From Dietzia sp. JS16-p6b (GTDB lineage: Bacteria > Actinomycetota > Actinomycetes > Mycobacteriales > Mycobacteriaceae): DNA of 64,000 bases. Shown here piece by piece: positions 57,480 to 64,000 of the stretch. The notes beneath the pieces are model-generated. The model saw only the letters and a program-made list of their open reading frames with translations. It had not been told where the DNA came from and did not search any database. The translations under genes and the position numbers were made by a program. Location: NCBI RefSeq assembly GCF_003052165.1, contig NZ_CP024869.1, positions 3,320,001 to 3,384,000 on the forward strand. Reading direction: 5' to 3'. The first letter of the stretch is position 1. Each line of letters opens with the position of its first letter.

Positions 57480-58469
57480 TCACCCCACGAGCCCTCTCGT
57501 GGCGGCCCTGATGACCTCGGCGGCGCGGGCGGCCGCCCCGTCGACACCCCACCACGATCTGATCCCCGTCGACGCGCCGTCCCGGGAGCGATCGACCTGG
57601 GCGGTGACGGCGTGGGCGACAGCCGTCGGGCCGTCGCCGTACCTCATCACGGCGGCCCCGGGGATCCCGTGGAGGGCCTCGGCCGTCGCGTCCTGCTCAC
57701 CGTACGGTCGGCGGCCCGGGACCACGACGAGCGGGACATCGGCGCAGGCCGCGTCCGCCACCGATGCCTGCCCCGCCCCGGTCACCACCACGTCCGCCGA
57801 GCACAGCTCCGGCCACGGGTCCTCGAGCCACGATCCGTCCGGTCCGCCGATCTCCAGCCAGTCGGCGACCCCGAGATCGCGTGCGGTCATTCTCACGGCC
57901 CGCCAGAACCGGTGGTCGCCTCCGGTGCCGGAGCCGTTCAGGTGGACCACCCGTGGCCGGTTCAGGTGATCACGTGGTTCGGGGTCCCGTCGCTCGAACC
58001 GGGACACCCCACCGATCTCCTCCACGGGGCTGTCGATCCTCCGCAGAGTGGCCTGGTGCACGCCCGGAGGCCACGCCCCGATCAGGCGCTCGGCAGCCCG
58101 GAAACTGAGCAGGTGGGGTTCGTCCTCCCGCACCCCGGGCGGGAGGGTGCTGACCATCGGGATGCCGGTCATGTGCGCCGCGAGTGACATGGCCGGCGAG
58201 GAATCGACCCAGAAGGCGCGAGGCCGCGCGCGATCGATCCACGCGACGGCCTCGCGACGCGCCTCCAGGGGGATCTCCTCCGGGGCCTGGAGGTCGCCGG
58301 GTTCGGCGGAGAGATGGACGACCCGCGTCCCCGGCGGGAGGAGCGAGTCGTCGAACCGCCCCGCGATCAGCATCGTCACGTCGAGACCGCGCTCCCGTAG
58401 TGCGCCCATCACGGGGAGCACGCGGTGGAGGTGACCACGCCCCTCGTTGTGGACGTAGATGCCGATCAT
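57480..58469 (-). CDS. GT1/MurG-like glycosyltransferase
   Basis: 329 residues, GT-B fold. The N-terminal half begins IGIYVHNEGRGHLHRVLPVM, a glycine- and histidine-rich acceptor-side motif. The C-terminal donor half has ELCSADVVVTGAGQASVADA and VPLVVVPGRRPYGEQDATAE, as in UDP-sugar:acceptor glycosyltransferases of the GT28/MurG type. Acceptor unknown; envelope glycolipids are likely in this lineage. ATG 58469 follows GGGGGTGAG. It reads towards whiB but the intergenic region has its own promoter. Confidence 0.75.
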   Translation of the reverse strand: MIGIYVHNEGRGHLHRVLPVMGALRERGLDVTMLIAGRFDDSLLPPGTRVVHLSAEPGDLQAPEEIPLEARREAVAWIDRARPRAFWVDSSPAMSLAAHMTGIPMVSTLPPGVREDEPHLLSFRAAERLIGAWPPGVHQATLRRIDSPVEEIGGVSRFERRDPEPRDHLNRPRVVHLNGSGTGGDHRFWRAVRMTARDLGVADWLEIGGPDGSWLEDPWPELCSADVVVTGAGQASVADAACADVPLVVVPGRRPYGEQDATAEALHGIPGAAVMRYGDGPTAVAHAVTAQVDRSRDGASTGIRSWWGVDGAAARAAEVIRAATRGLVG

Positions 58470-58513
58470 CCGCTCACCCCCACTCGACGCGTGTCCCGGC
58501 CGGCCCCGTCGCC

Positions 58514-59074
58514 CTAGTCCGCTCCGCGGATCGCCCCGAGGAGGGCGTCGCAGAAAGCGGGGAGATCGTCGGGGTTGCGGCTCGTGAACACGCCGTCCGA
58601 ACTGACCAGCTCCTCGTCGACCCACTCGGCGCCGGCGTTGACCAGATCCGTGCGCAGACTGGGGTAGGAGGTCACCCGGCGGCCCCGGACGACGTCCGCC
58701 TCGATCAGCACCCAGGGTGCGTGGCAGATGGCGAGAACCGGCTTGCCCGCTTCGACCATCTCGCGGACGAGGGTCACGGCGTGCTGGTCGCGACGGAGGG
58801 CGTCGGGATTGGCGACGCCGCCGGGTAGGACCAGCACGTCGGCATCGGCGGCGGTGACGTCGGCGGTCGTGCGGTCGACGGCCTGGGTGCCGGCCGGGCT
58901 GAGGTGGTCGACGAGTTCGACCTCTCCGTCGGAAGTGCTCACCAGGAGCGCCGTGTGGCCGGCCTCGGTCACGGCACCCCATGGTTCGGTCAGCTCCACC
59001 CGCTCGATCCCCTCGCCGGCCACGAGGAAGACGACGGTCCTGGTGTCAGTGTTCACATCCTGTGTCTCGGTCAT
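58514..59074 (-). CDS. PfpI/DJ-1 family protein
   Basis: 186 residues. The nucleophile elbow AICHAPWVLIEADVV carries the reactive cysteine (about 117), preceded by VLVLPGGVANPDALRRD, and followed by VTSYPSLRTDLVNAGAEWVD. This is the PfpI/YraA-like group, possible deglycases or chaperones responding to aldehyde stress. ATG 59074 lies six bases after CACGAT. It ends 44 bases before the glycosyltransferase start, on the same strand. Confidence 0.87.
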   Translation of the reverse strand: MTETQDVNTDTRTVVFLVAGEGIERVELTEPWGAVTEAGHTALLVSTSDGEVELVDHLSPAGTQAVDRTTADVTAADADVLVLPGGVANPDALRRDQHAVTLVREMVEAGKPVLAICHAPWVLIEADVVRGRRVTSYPSLRTDLVNAGAEWVDEELVSSDGVFTSRNPDDLPAFCDALLGAIRGAD

Positions 59075-59086
59075 TCTCCGATCGTG
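59072..59086 (-). promoter_or_regulatory. -10 box of the PfpI gene
   Basis: CACGAT on the minus strand (59086-59081) lies six bases before ATG 59074. Confidence 0.35.
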
Positions 59087-59145
59087 GGGCCGCACCCCCC
59101 GGGACCGCAACCGGACCGCCGGTGGCCCCCGGCTCGGCCGTGCGG

Positions 59146-59161
59146 CACGATGTGGTGAATG
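59146..59161 (+). promoter_or_regulatory. -10 box of the LmeA-like gene
   Basis: CACGAT at 59146-59151 lies seven bases before ATG 59159. Confidence 0.35.
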
Positions 59162-59887
59162 CGACGACGAGGCCCTATCGACCGACGAGGACGAGGTGAC
59201 CGCGGACGTGGTGGATGCGGGTGCTTCCTGCTCGTCCTGCTGCTCCTGATCCTCGGGGTGGCCGTGGCGGCGGAGTTCGGAGCCCGCTGGTACCTGTCGG
59301 ACCGGGCGGAACGCGAGGCCTCGGCTCGGCTCGGCGCCCCGGTGTCGGTGGGTTTCGGCCCCACGCCGATCCTCTGGGACCTTGCCACCAGCCGGGCCGT
59401 CGACACGGTCCGGATGACCTCTCCAGGTGACCGAGACGCGCCCCGGATCGACGTGACCGGGCATTCGGTCAGCATGGCCGACGGCAGCATCGTCGCCGCG
59501 TCGGCGGACGGGACCGCCACGCTCAGCGGCGACCAGCTCACGGCGGCGGCGGCCGAGGGCAATCCCGCCGGCGACTCCCCGGTCGCGGGGCTGACGGAGG
59601 TCAGGTCGGTGCGCCCCGACGCGCAGGCCGGTCTGCTGCGCGCGGACATCGGTGGGATAGCCGAGATCGGCGTGGCGCCCGGGGTCTCGGGCGGACGGCT
59701 CACCCTGACCCCGGAGGAGACCGGGGTGCTCGGCCTGCCCCTGCCGGACGGGGTGTTCTCCGGGATCACCGGCACCGTCGACACGACGGTCGCCTCACTC
59801 CCCGAGGGGGTGTCGATCCACGGGGCGCGAGTGGTGCCCGACGGACTCGAGGTCGCCCTCGTCGGCACGGACGTCACGCTGAGGTAG
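59159..59887 (+). CDS. DUF2993/LmeA-like membrane-anchored protein
   Basis: 242 residues. A basic N-terminus with GRGGCGC is followed by one membrane helix (about 23-42) and an extracytoplasmic DUF2993 domain: WYLSDRAEREASARLGAPVS, VGFGPTPILWDLATSRAVDT, and later VRSVRPDAQAGLLRADIGG. Mycobacterial LmeA binds phospholipid and supports lipomannan elongation. The final 14 bases overlap the convergent cyclase gene. Role by analogy only. Confidence 0.8.
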   Translation: MRRRGPIDRRGRGDRGRGGCGCFLLVLLLLILGVAVAAEFGARWYLSDRAEREASARLGAPVSVGFGPTPILWDLATSRAVDTVRMTSPGDRDAPRIDVTGHSVSMADGSIVAASADGTATLSGDQLTAAAAEGNPAGDSPVAGLTEVRSVRPDAQAGLLRADIGGIAEIGVAPGVSGGRLTLTPEETGVLGLPLPDGVFSGITGTVDTTVASLPEGVSIHGARVVPDGLEVALVGTDVTLR

Positions 59888-61487
59888 CGGCACCGCCGTG
59901 GTCCGCCGGACGACGCCGGGTCCCGGAGACCGCCGGGACGCACAGTTCCGTGGGTTCCGTCCGACCCCGGACCACCTCCGATCCCACCCGATTCCACCGC
60001 TCGGCCTCGGCGGCCCCGGCCGAATCGACCGCGGCACCGGAGGCCAGGACGAGTCCGGACTGCGTCTTCGCCAGTTCGCACAGCCGCGACGCCTCGTTGA
60101 CCGCGTCTCCGATGACCGTGTACTCGAAACGGTCGTCGGCGCCGACGTACCCGGCGACCACGCCCCCGTAGGAGGCACCGATCCCGGCCTGGCATCCCGG
60201 TACCCGGTCGGGCAGCCGCTCGCCGAGCACACGGGCGCAGGCCAGTGCGGCGGACGCCGGGTCGTCCATCGACCGGGGCGCGCCGAACACGACGAGTGCG
60301 GCGTCGCCGAGGAAGCTGTCGACGACGCCGTTGTACTCCTCTACCGTCTCAACGACCACCCGGAAGAACCTGTTGAGCACGTCGACGACCTCCGTCGCCT
60401 CCGACCGCACCGCCATCTCGGTGGAACCGATGATGTCGACAAAGACGACGCCGACTTCGGAGGCGCTCCCGCCCAGTTCGGGATCGCGTTCCTCGGCGGC
60501 CTCCGCGACGTCACGACCCACGTGGCGACCGAACAGGTCCCGGAGCCGTTCGCGTTCCTGAAGCCCGGCGGCCATGCGGTTGAACCCACGCTGGAGCTCA
60601 CCGAGTTCCGTTCCGTCGTAGACCACCACCCTCCGGTCGAGCTTCCCGTCCGCGACGTCCTCCATCGCCCAGCGGACGCTCCGAAGCGGACCGAGCACCG
60701 ATCCGGTGGCGAGGGAGACGAGCAGGAATCCGGCGAGCAACGACGTGGCCCCGAGAACGATCGCGATGACGGCGAGGCGTTCCAGTGTCAGGGCGCGGCC
60801 CGCCAACGTGTAGATCGCCACGATGATGAGTCCGGAGATCGGCACCCCACTACCGACCGCCCAGGACACCCGGAGGCGGGTCATCGCACCGAGGAACCGT
60901 GCGCGGGGGGCCGGACCGCTGGCGAGCGCGACCGCGGCCACCGGACGGAGACCGAAGTCGGCGAAGAGAAACGCCACACCACAGACCACGAGTCCGGAGA
61001 AGACGATGGTGAACCCGACGGTCGGGATGGTCGCCGGGTCGATCACCCCGAACGCCGGCGTCACCACGGCTGCGCCGAGCAACCAGAGGAAGGCCTGGAT
61101 GAGGGTCATACGGGTGGGCAGGCGGAGCGCCCGCACGCGCTCCCGATCCGTGGGCTCGCGGCCGTCGAGGAACCACCGGACCCGGCGGTAGACCACCCCG
61201 CGGACCCAGACCGTCCCGACCACGGTCGCCAGGGACACGTACCCGGGTACCACGATGACGTTGGGAACCAGGAACTCCCGGGACAACAGGGTGGGGCCCG
61301 GCAGGACGAAGAGGATCAACACCGCCGCGACGGCCACCCCCACGAGGTTGGACGCCAGCAGGGTCAGAACCAACAGGATCCGGACCCGTAGGGTCCGCAT
61401 CCGCGCGGACTCCGTCTCCCGCCCGAGCAGCACCGAGCCCAGTTCCGGGCGTCGCAGCAGGGACAGGTCGAGTCGCACGGTCCACAT
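59874..61487 (-). CDS. membrane adenylate cyclase (six-helix, HAMP, class III)
   Basis: 537 residues. Six membrane helices in the first 270 residues, then a HAMP linker (GPLRSVRWAMEDVADGKLDR) and a class III catalytic domain from about residue 330. Metal-binding aspartates lie in VVFVDIIGSTEMA and DSFLGDAALVVFG, and the transition-state block is FEYTVIGDAVNEASRL. The layout is that of Rv3645 and Rv1318c-Rv1320c. It should make cyclic AMP in response to a membrane or lipid signal. ATG 61487 is the family-length start. Confidence 0.9.
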   Translation of the reverse strand: MWTVRLDLSLLRRPELGSVLLGRETESARMRTLRVRILLVLTLLASNLVGVAVAAVLILFVLPGPTLLSREFLVPNVIVVPGYVSLATVVGTVWVRGVVYRRVRWFLDGREPTDRERVRALRLPTRMTLIQAFLWLLGAAVVTPAFGVIDPATIPTVGFTIVFSGLVVCGVAFLFADFGLRPVAAVALASGPAPRARFLGAMTRLRVSWAVGSGVPISGLIIVAIYTLAGRALTLERLAVIAIVLGATSLLAGFLLVSLATGSVLGPLRSVRWAMEDVADGKLDRRVVVYDGTELGELQRGFNRMAAGLQERERLRDLFGRHVGRDVAEAAEERDPELGGSASEVGVVFVDIIGSTEMAVRSEATEVVDVLNRFFRVVVETVEEYNGVVDSFLGDAALVVFGAPRSMDDPASAALACARVLGERLPDRVPGCQAGIGASYGGVVAGYVGADDRFEYTVIGDAVNEASRLCELAKTQSGLVLASGAAVDSAGAAEAERWNRVGSEVVRGRTEPTELCVPAVSGTRRRPADHGGAATSA

Positions 61488-61719
61488 CGTGCCATCTGCG
61501 GGCCCGGAATAGACGACCTCGTCACATCAGGCCCGGGGAACTGTCGCGGGGCGCCCCGTGGAGCGTAGGGTGGAGCGGTCGGCCCGCACCACTCTTGCCT
61601 CGGGCCGCGTCGGATGTCGACCTCCCGTGGTCGCGCACCGGGCACGTCGCTCACCTGCGACGGGGTAGCCCAGGAGCGCGCCGGGCAAGACGCCCCATCT
61701 ACCTACGGAGATTCCTCCC
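61488..61719. other. intergenic region with rhlE leader
   Basis: 232 bases between the divergent cyclase and helicase genes. TAGGGT at 61566-61571 could be the -10 of rhlE, giving a leader of about 140 bases, unusually long for this window. No ORF is convincing. Confidence 0.4.
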
Positions 61720-63279
61720 TTGTCACGTTCCTTCGCCGATCTCGGCGTTCCTTCCTCCCTGCTCGACGTCCTCGCGGGCGTCGACATCGTCACCCCCACC
61801 CCCATCCAGTCGGCCACGTTGCCCGACGCGATGGCCGGACGCGACGTCCTGGGCCGGGGCCGCACCGGCTCCGGCAAGACCTATGCGTTCTGCCTCCCCC
61901 TGGTCACCCGCCTCGCCGCGTCCGCGACCGCCGGCGGTCGCCGGAAGCGCAACGCCCCGCGTGGGCTGATCCTCGCCCCCACCCGCGAGCTCGCTCGCCA
62001 GATCGACGAGACGCTCGCGCCACTGGCCAAGGCGATGGGCCTCAAGACCACCGTGATCTTCGGCGGCGTATCGCAGGGGCGCCAGGTCAGCGCGCTCGAC
62101 CAGGGGGTCGACATCGTGGTGGCCTGCCCGGGTCGGCTCGAGGACCTCATGGGGCAGAGGCACTGCCGCATGGATTCGGTCGAGGTGAGTGTCCTCGACG
62201 AGGCCGACCACATGGCCGACCTGGGCTTCCTCCCGGGAGTGACCCGGATCCTGGCGGCCACGCCCGCGGGTGCGCAGCGGCTTCTCTTCTCCGCGACCCT
62301 GGACCAGGGTGTGGACAAGCTCGTCCGCAAGTTCCTCGACAACCCGGTCGTCCACGAGGTCGACGACGGCTCCGCCACCCCCGGCGCGACCGCCCACCAC
62401 GTCGTCCACGTGGACCCGGACGACCGCGTCCGCGCACTGGCGGATCTGGCCGGGGTGAACGAGCGCACCGTCATGTTCACCCGCACCAAGCACGGCGCCA
62501 AGCGACTGGCCAAGCAACTCTCCGGCCGCGGCGTGACCAGCGTCGACCTGCACGGCAACCTGTCGCAGAACGCGCGGGTGCGCAACCTCGACGCGTTCTC
62601 CTCGGGCCGGGCGAGCGTGCTCGTGGCCACCGACATCGCGGCCCGCGGTATCCACGTCGACGACGTGGGACTGGTCGTCCATGCCGATCCGCCCGCCGAG
62701 CACAAGGCGTACGTGCACCGCTCGGGTCGGACCGCGCGTGCAGGTGCCGTCGGCACCGTCGTCACCGTGGCCACCTCCGACCAGGTCCGCGAGGTGCGCT
62801 CGCTCCTGCGGTCGGCCGGGGTGACCGCGGGTGAGATCGTGCTCCCCGTGGGTGCGAACGCCGCTACCGCACTGGCCGAGGCCCCCGAGCCCCCCGCCCA
62901 CGTGCCCGGGGACGACGCGCCCGCGGGCCGCCCGAGTCAGGGCCAGGGCCGCCAGAGCCACAACCGACAGCGTCAGGGCCGCGCCCAGAGCGGGCAGGGC
63001 CAGAGCCGCCAGGGCCGGGAGCGGGACGGCGGCGGACGCGGTGGCCACGGGCAGGCGTCGTCCGGGTCGGAGGGGCCCCGTCGCCGCCCCCGTCGCCCCC
63101 AGAGCGCCGGAACCCAGGGTTCTTCCGGTGGCCACGGTTCGGCGCGTCAGGGTTCGGGGCGTCAGGGATCGGCGCAGGGTTCCGGAGGCCAGCGTTCGGC
63201 CGCCACCCACACGATCGCCCAGAGTGCGGGGCAGCCGCGGGGCGGCGAGCGCCGGAGGGCCAGCCGCCCCGCCGGCTGA
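61720..63279 (+). CDS. rhlE: DEAD-box RNA helicase, RhlE-like
   Basis: 519 residues. Motifs in order: Q motif VTPTPIQSATLP, motif I GRTGSGKT, Ia APTRELARQ, II VLDEADHM, III SATLD, then VMFTRTKHGAKRLAKQL, VATDIAARGIHV, and VI YVHRSGRTARAG. The C-terminal 140 residues are a Gln/Gly/Ser/Arg-rich low-complexity tail with repeats of the kind GQSRQG and RQGSGRQGS, likely RNA-binding. The start appears to be TTG 61720, with ACGGAG eleven bases upstream; no ATG or GTG fits the Q-motif spacing better. Likely role in ribosome assembly or cold adaptation. Confidence 0.9.
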   Translation: MSRSFADLGVPSSLLDVLAGVDIVTPTPIQSATLPDAMAGRDVLGRGRTGSGKTYAFCLPLVTRLAASATAGGRRKRNAPRGLILAPTRELARQIDETLAPLAKAMGLKTTVIFGGVSQGRQVSALDQGVDIVVACPGRLEDLMGQRHCRMDSVEVSVLDEADHMADLGFLPGVTRILAATPAGAQRLLFSATLDQGVDKLVRKFLDNPVVHEVDDGSATPGATAHHVVHVDPDDRVRALADLAGVNERTVMFTRTKHGAKRLAKQLSGRGVTSVDLHGNLSQNARVRNLDAFSSGRASVLVATDIAARGIHVDDVGLVVHADPPAEHKAYVHRSGRTARAGAVGTVVTVATSDQVREVRSLLRSAGVTAGEIVLPVGANAATALAEAPEPPAHVPGDDAPAGRPSQGQGRQSHNRQRQGRAQSGQGQSRQGRERDGGGRGGHGQASSGSEGPRRRPRRPQSAGTQGSSGGHGSARQGSGRQGSAQGSGGQRSAATHTIAQSAGQPRGGERRRASRPAG

Positions 63280-63322
63280 GTCCGCTCCCCCTCGAGTCGC
63301 CCGATCGATCAGCCGCCGGCCG

Positions 63323-64000
63323 TCACCCGAACACGGTGATGGTCTGGCGGCTGATCGCCGTCAGTGCCCCATCGGGTCCCCACAGCATGGCGTGCGTGTG
63401 GGCGTACCCGTCGCGGGAGGCATCGGTGGTGGCCTCGTACGCGAAGACCGCCTCCGGCGGGATCGTGTCGGGGCCGACTTCCGAGACGAGCTCCAGCGTC
63501 CAGGTCAGACTGCTGGCGGGCGCGAACCCGGAGAGCATCTGGATGGTCGCCGGCGGCCAGGCGTCCGCGAGCACCAACAGGTGCTCCTCGTGGAACTCCT
63601 CCGGGGCCTCGCGCAACTGCGCCCAGCCCGACAGATCGCCGGTCTCGGCTCCGCTGAAGGGCAGGGCGCCACCCACCTGCCTCAACGCGAGGAACCGGTA
63701 GAACTCGGGGGTCACCTTCTCGATGTACGGAAACGGTTCGATCGTGCCGGGTTCCGGCAACTCCGGCACGGGATGTCGCGGCGCGACGGCGATGGTGGAC
63801 TCGCGGTGCCGCCCGAACGCCGCCAGTGCCGTGGCGACGATCGCGCCCTCCTGTCGCAGGGTGGCCCGGGCCTGCGTCACGTTCTTCCCGACCCGGAGGA
63901 TCTCCGCGTCGACCTCGACGCCGCCCGTCGTAGCAGGGCCGACGAACGAGACGGTGAATGATCTCAACGGGTGTAAAGAACCGGCGGCCACGCCATCTCC
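63323..64000 (-). CDS. thioesterase family protein (4HBT_3-like), N-terminus cut by window edge
   Basis: The frame is open to the last base, so the start lies outside the window. The visible 225 residues are the double-hotdog, TesB-like thioesterase pattern: GSLHPLRSFTVSFVGPATTG, VEVDAEILRVGKNVTQARAT, then the second domain with LVLADAWPPATIQMLSGF, SSLTWTLELVSE and the final MLWGPDGALTAISRQTITVF. These proteins hydrolyse acyl-CoA or act on related thioesters. An in-frame GTG at 63991 is not the true start since family sequence continues above it. Convergent with rhlE. Confidence 0.82.
   Translation of the reverse strand, partial: GDGVAAGSLHPLRSFTVSFVGPATTGGVEVDAEILRVGKNVTQARATLRQEGAIVATALAAFGRHRESTIAVAPRHPVPELPEPGTIEPFPYIEKVTPEFYRFLALRQVGGALPFSGAETGDLSGWAQLREAPEEFHEEHLLVLADAWPPATIQMLSGFAPASSLTWTLELVSEVGPDTIPPEAVFAYEATTDASRDGYAHTHAMLWGPDGALTAISRQTITVFG

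Noticed and set aside
1-64000. Search for tRNA, rRNA, CRISPR arrays, prophage genes and defence systems
   Set aside because: No cloverleaf-like text, no regularly spaced repeats, and no phage structural, integrase or nuclease genes were recognised by reading; a dedicated scan was not possible.

Overview
The window is about 64 kb of very GC-rich DNA with dense, short-spaced genes. The gene set points to a mycolic-acid actinobacterium of the order Mycobacteriales. Mycobacterium-like families include a SigK/RskA pair, TmsA/TmsB lipid methylation genes, a DesA3-type desaturase, DUF732 and DUF2599 lipoproteins, a WhiB protein, an LmeA-like protein and a membrane adenylate cyclase. They sit beside a Corynebacterium-like gluABCD transporter. 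Dietzia or a close relative is my best guess, but this is inference. No rRNA, tRNA, CRISPR or prophage was seen.

Layout. 1-5 kb: end of a sulfite-oxidase-like gene, sigK-rskA, and the convergent tmsA-tmsB pair. 5-17.5 kb: mixed housekeeping genes, namely lipoproteins, patatin, aroD, a LysR regulator with a YeiH-type transporter, an acyltransferase-like protein, and an NAD synthetase fused to a cysteine hydrolase. 17.5-22 kb: pirin, YdcF, AlkA-like glycosylase, thiol peroxidase, FMN reductase, thioesterase. 22-28.6 kb: a sensor kinase, then a NarL-type two-component system with an ABC exporter, then an OmpR-type regulator. 28.6-36.7 kb: serine acetyltransferase, dapA, second pirin, BCCT transporter, CAP protein. 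36.8-41.8 kb: lipid kinase and alkyl-DHAP-synthase-like oxidase divergent from tetR-glpD. 41.8-50.2 kb: decarboxylase-like gene, aspartase, two PAP2 proteins, HtpG, SDR. 50.25-51.71 kb: an intact ISL3-type insertion sequence with terminal repeats and an 8-bp target duplication. 51.9-55.1 kb: gluABCD. 55.2-64 kb: desA3, whiB, glycosyltransferase, PfpI, LmeA-like protein, cyclase, DEAD-box helicase, truncated thioesterase.

How the genes fit together. DesA3 can make oleoyl chains, and TmsB/TmsA can convert these to 10-methyl (tuberculostearic-type) chains. The GlpD / AGPS-like / lipid-kinase group suggests glycerol-3-phosphate-linked lipid work under one TetR regulator, whose likely operator overlaps the promoter of the oxidase gene. 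Many genes have an extended -10 hexamer (TAnnnT or CAnnnT) only 6-8 bases before ATG or GTG, the layout of leaderless mRNAs; I used this to choose starts.

The most interesting items are the NadE-hydrolase fusion, the AGPS-like lipid module with its operator, three very small peptides with strong ribosome binding sites that may be mycomembrane peptides, a thiol peroxidase whose resolving cysteine has moved, a leaderless upstream mini-ORF, and the kinase/regulator arrangement around the ABC module.
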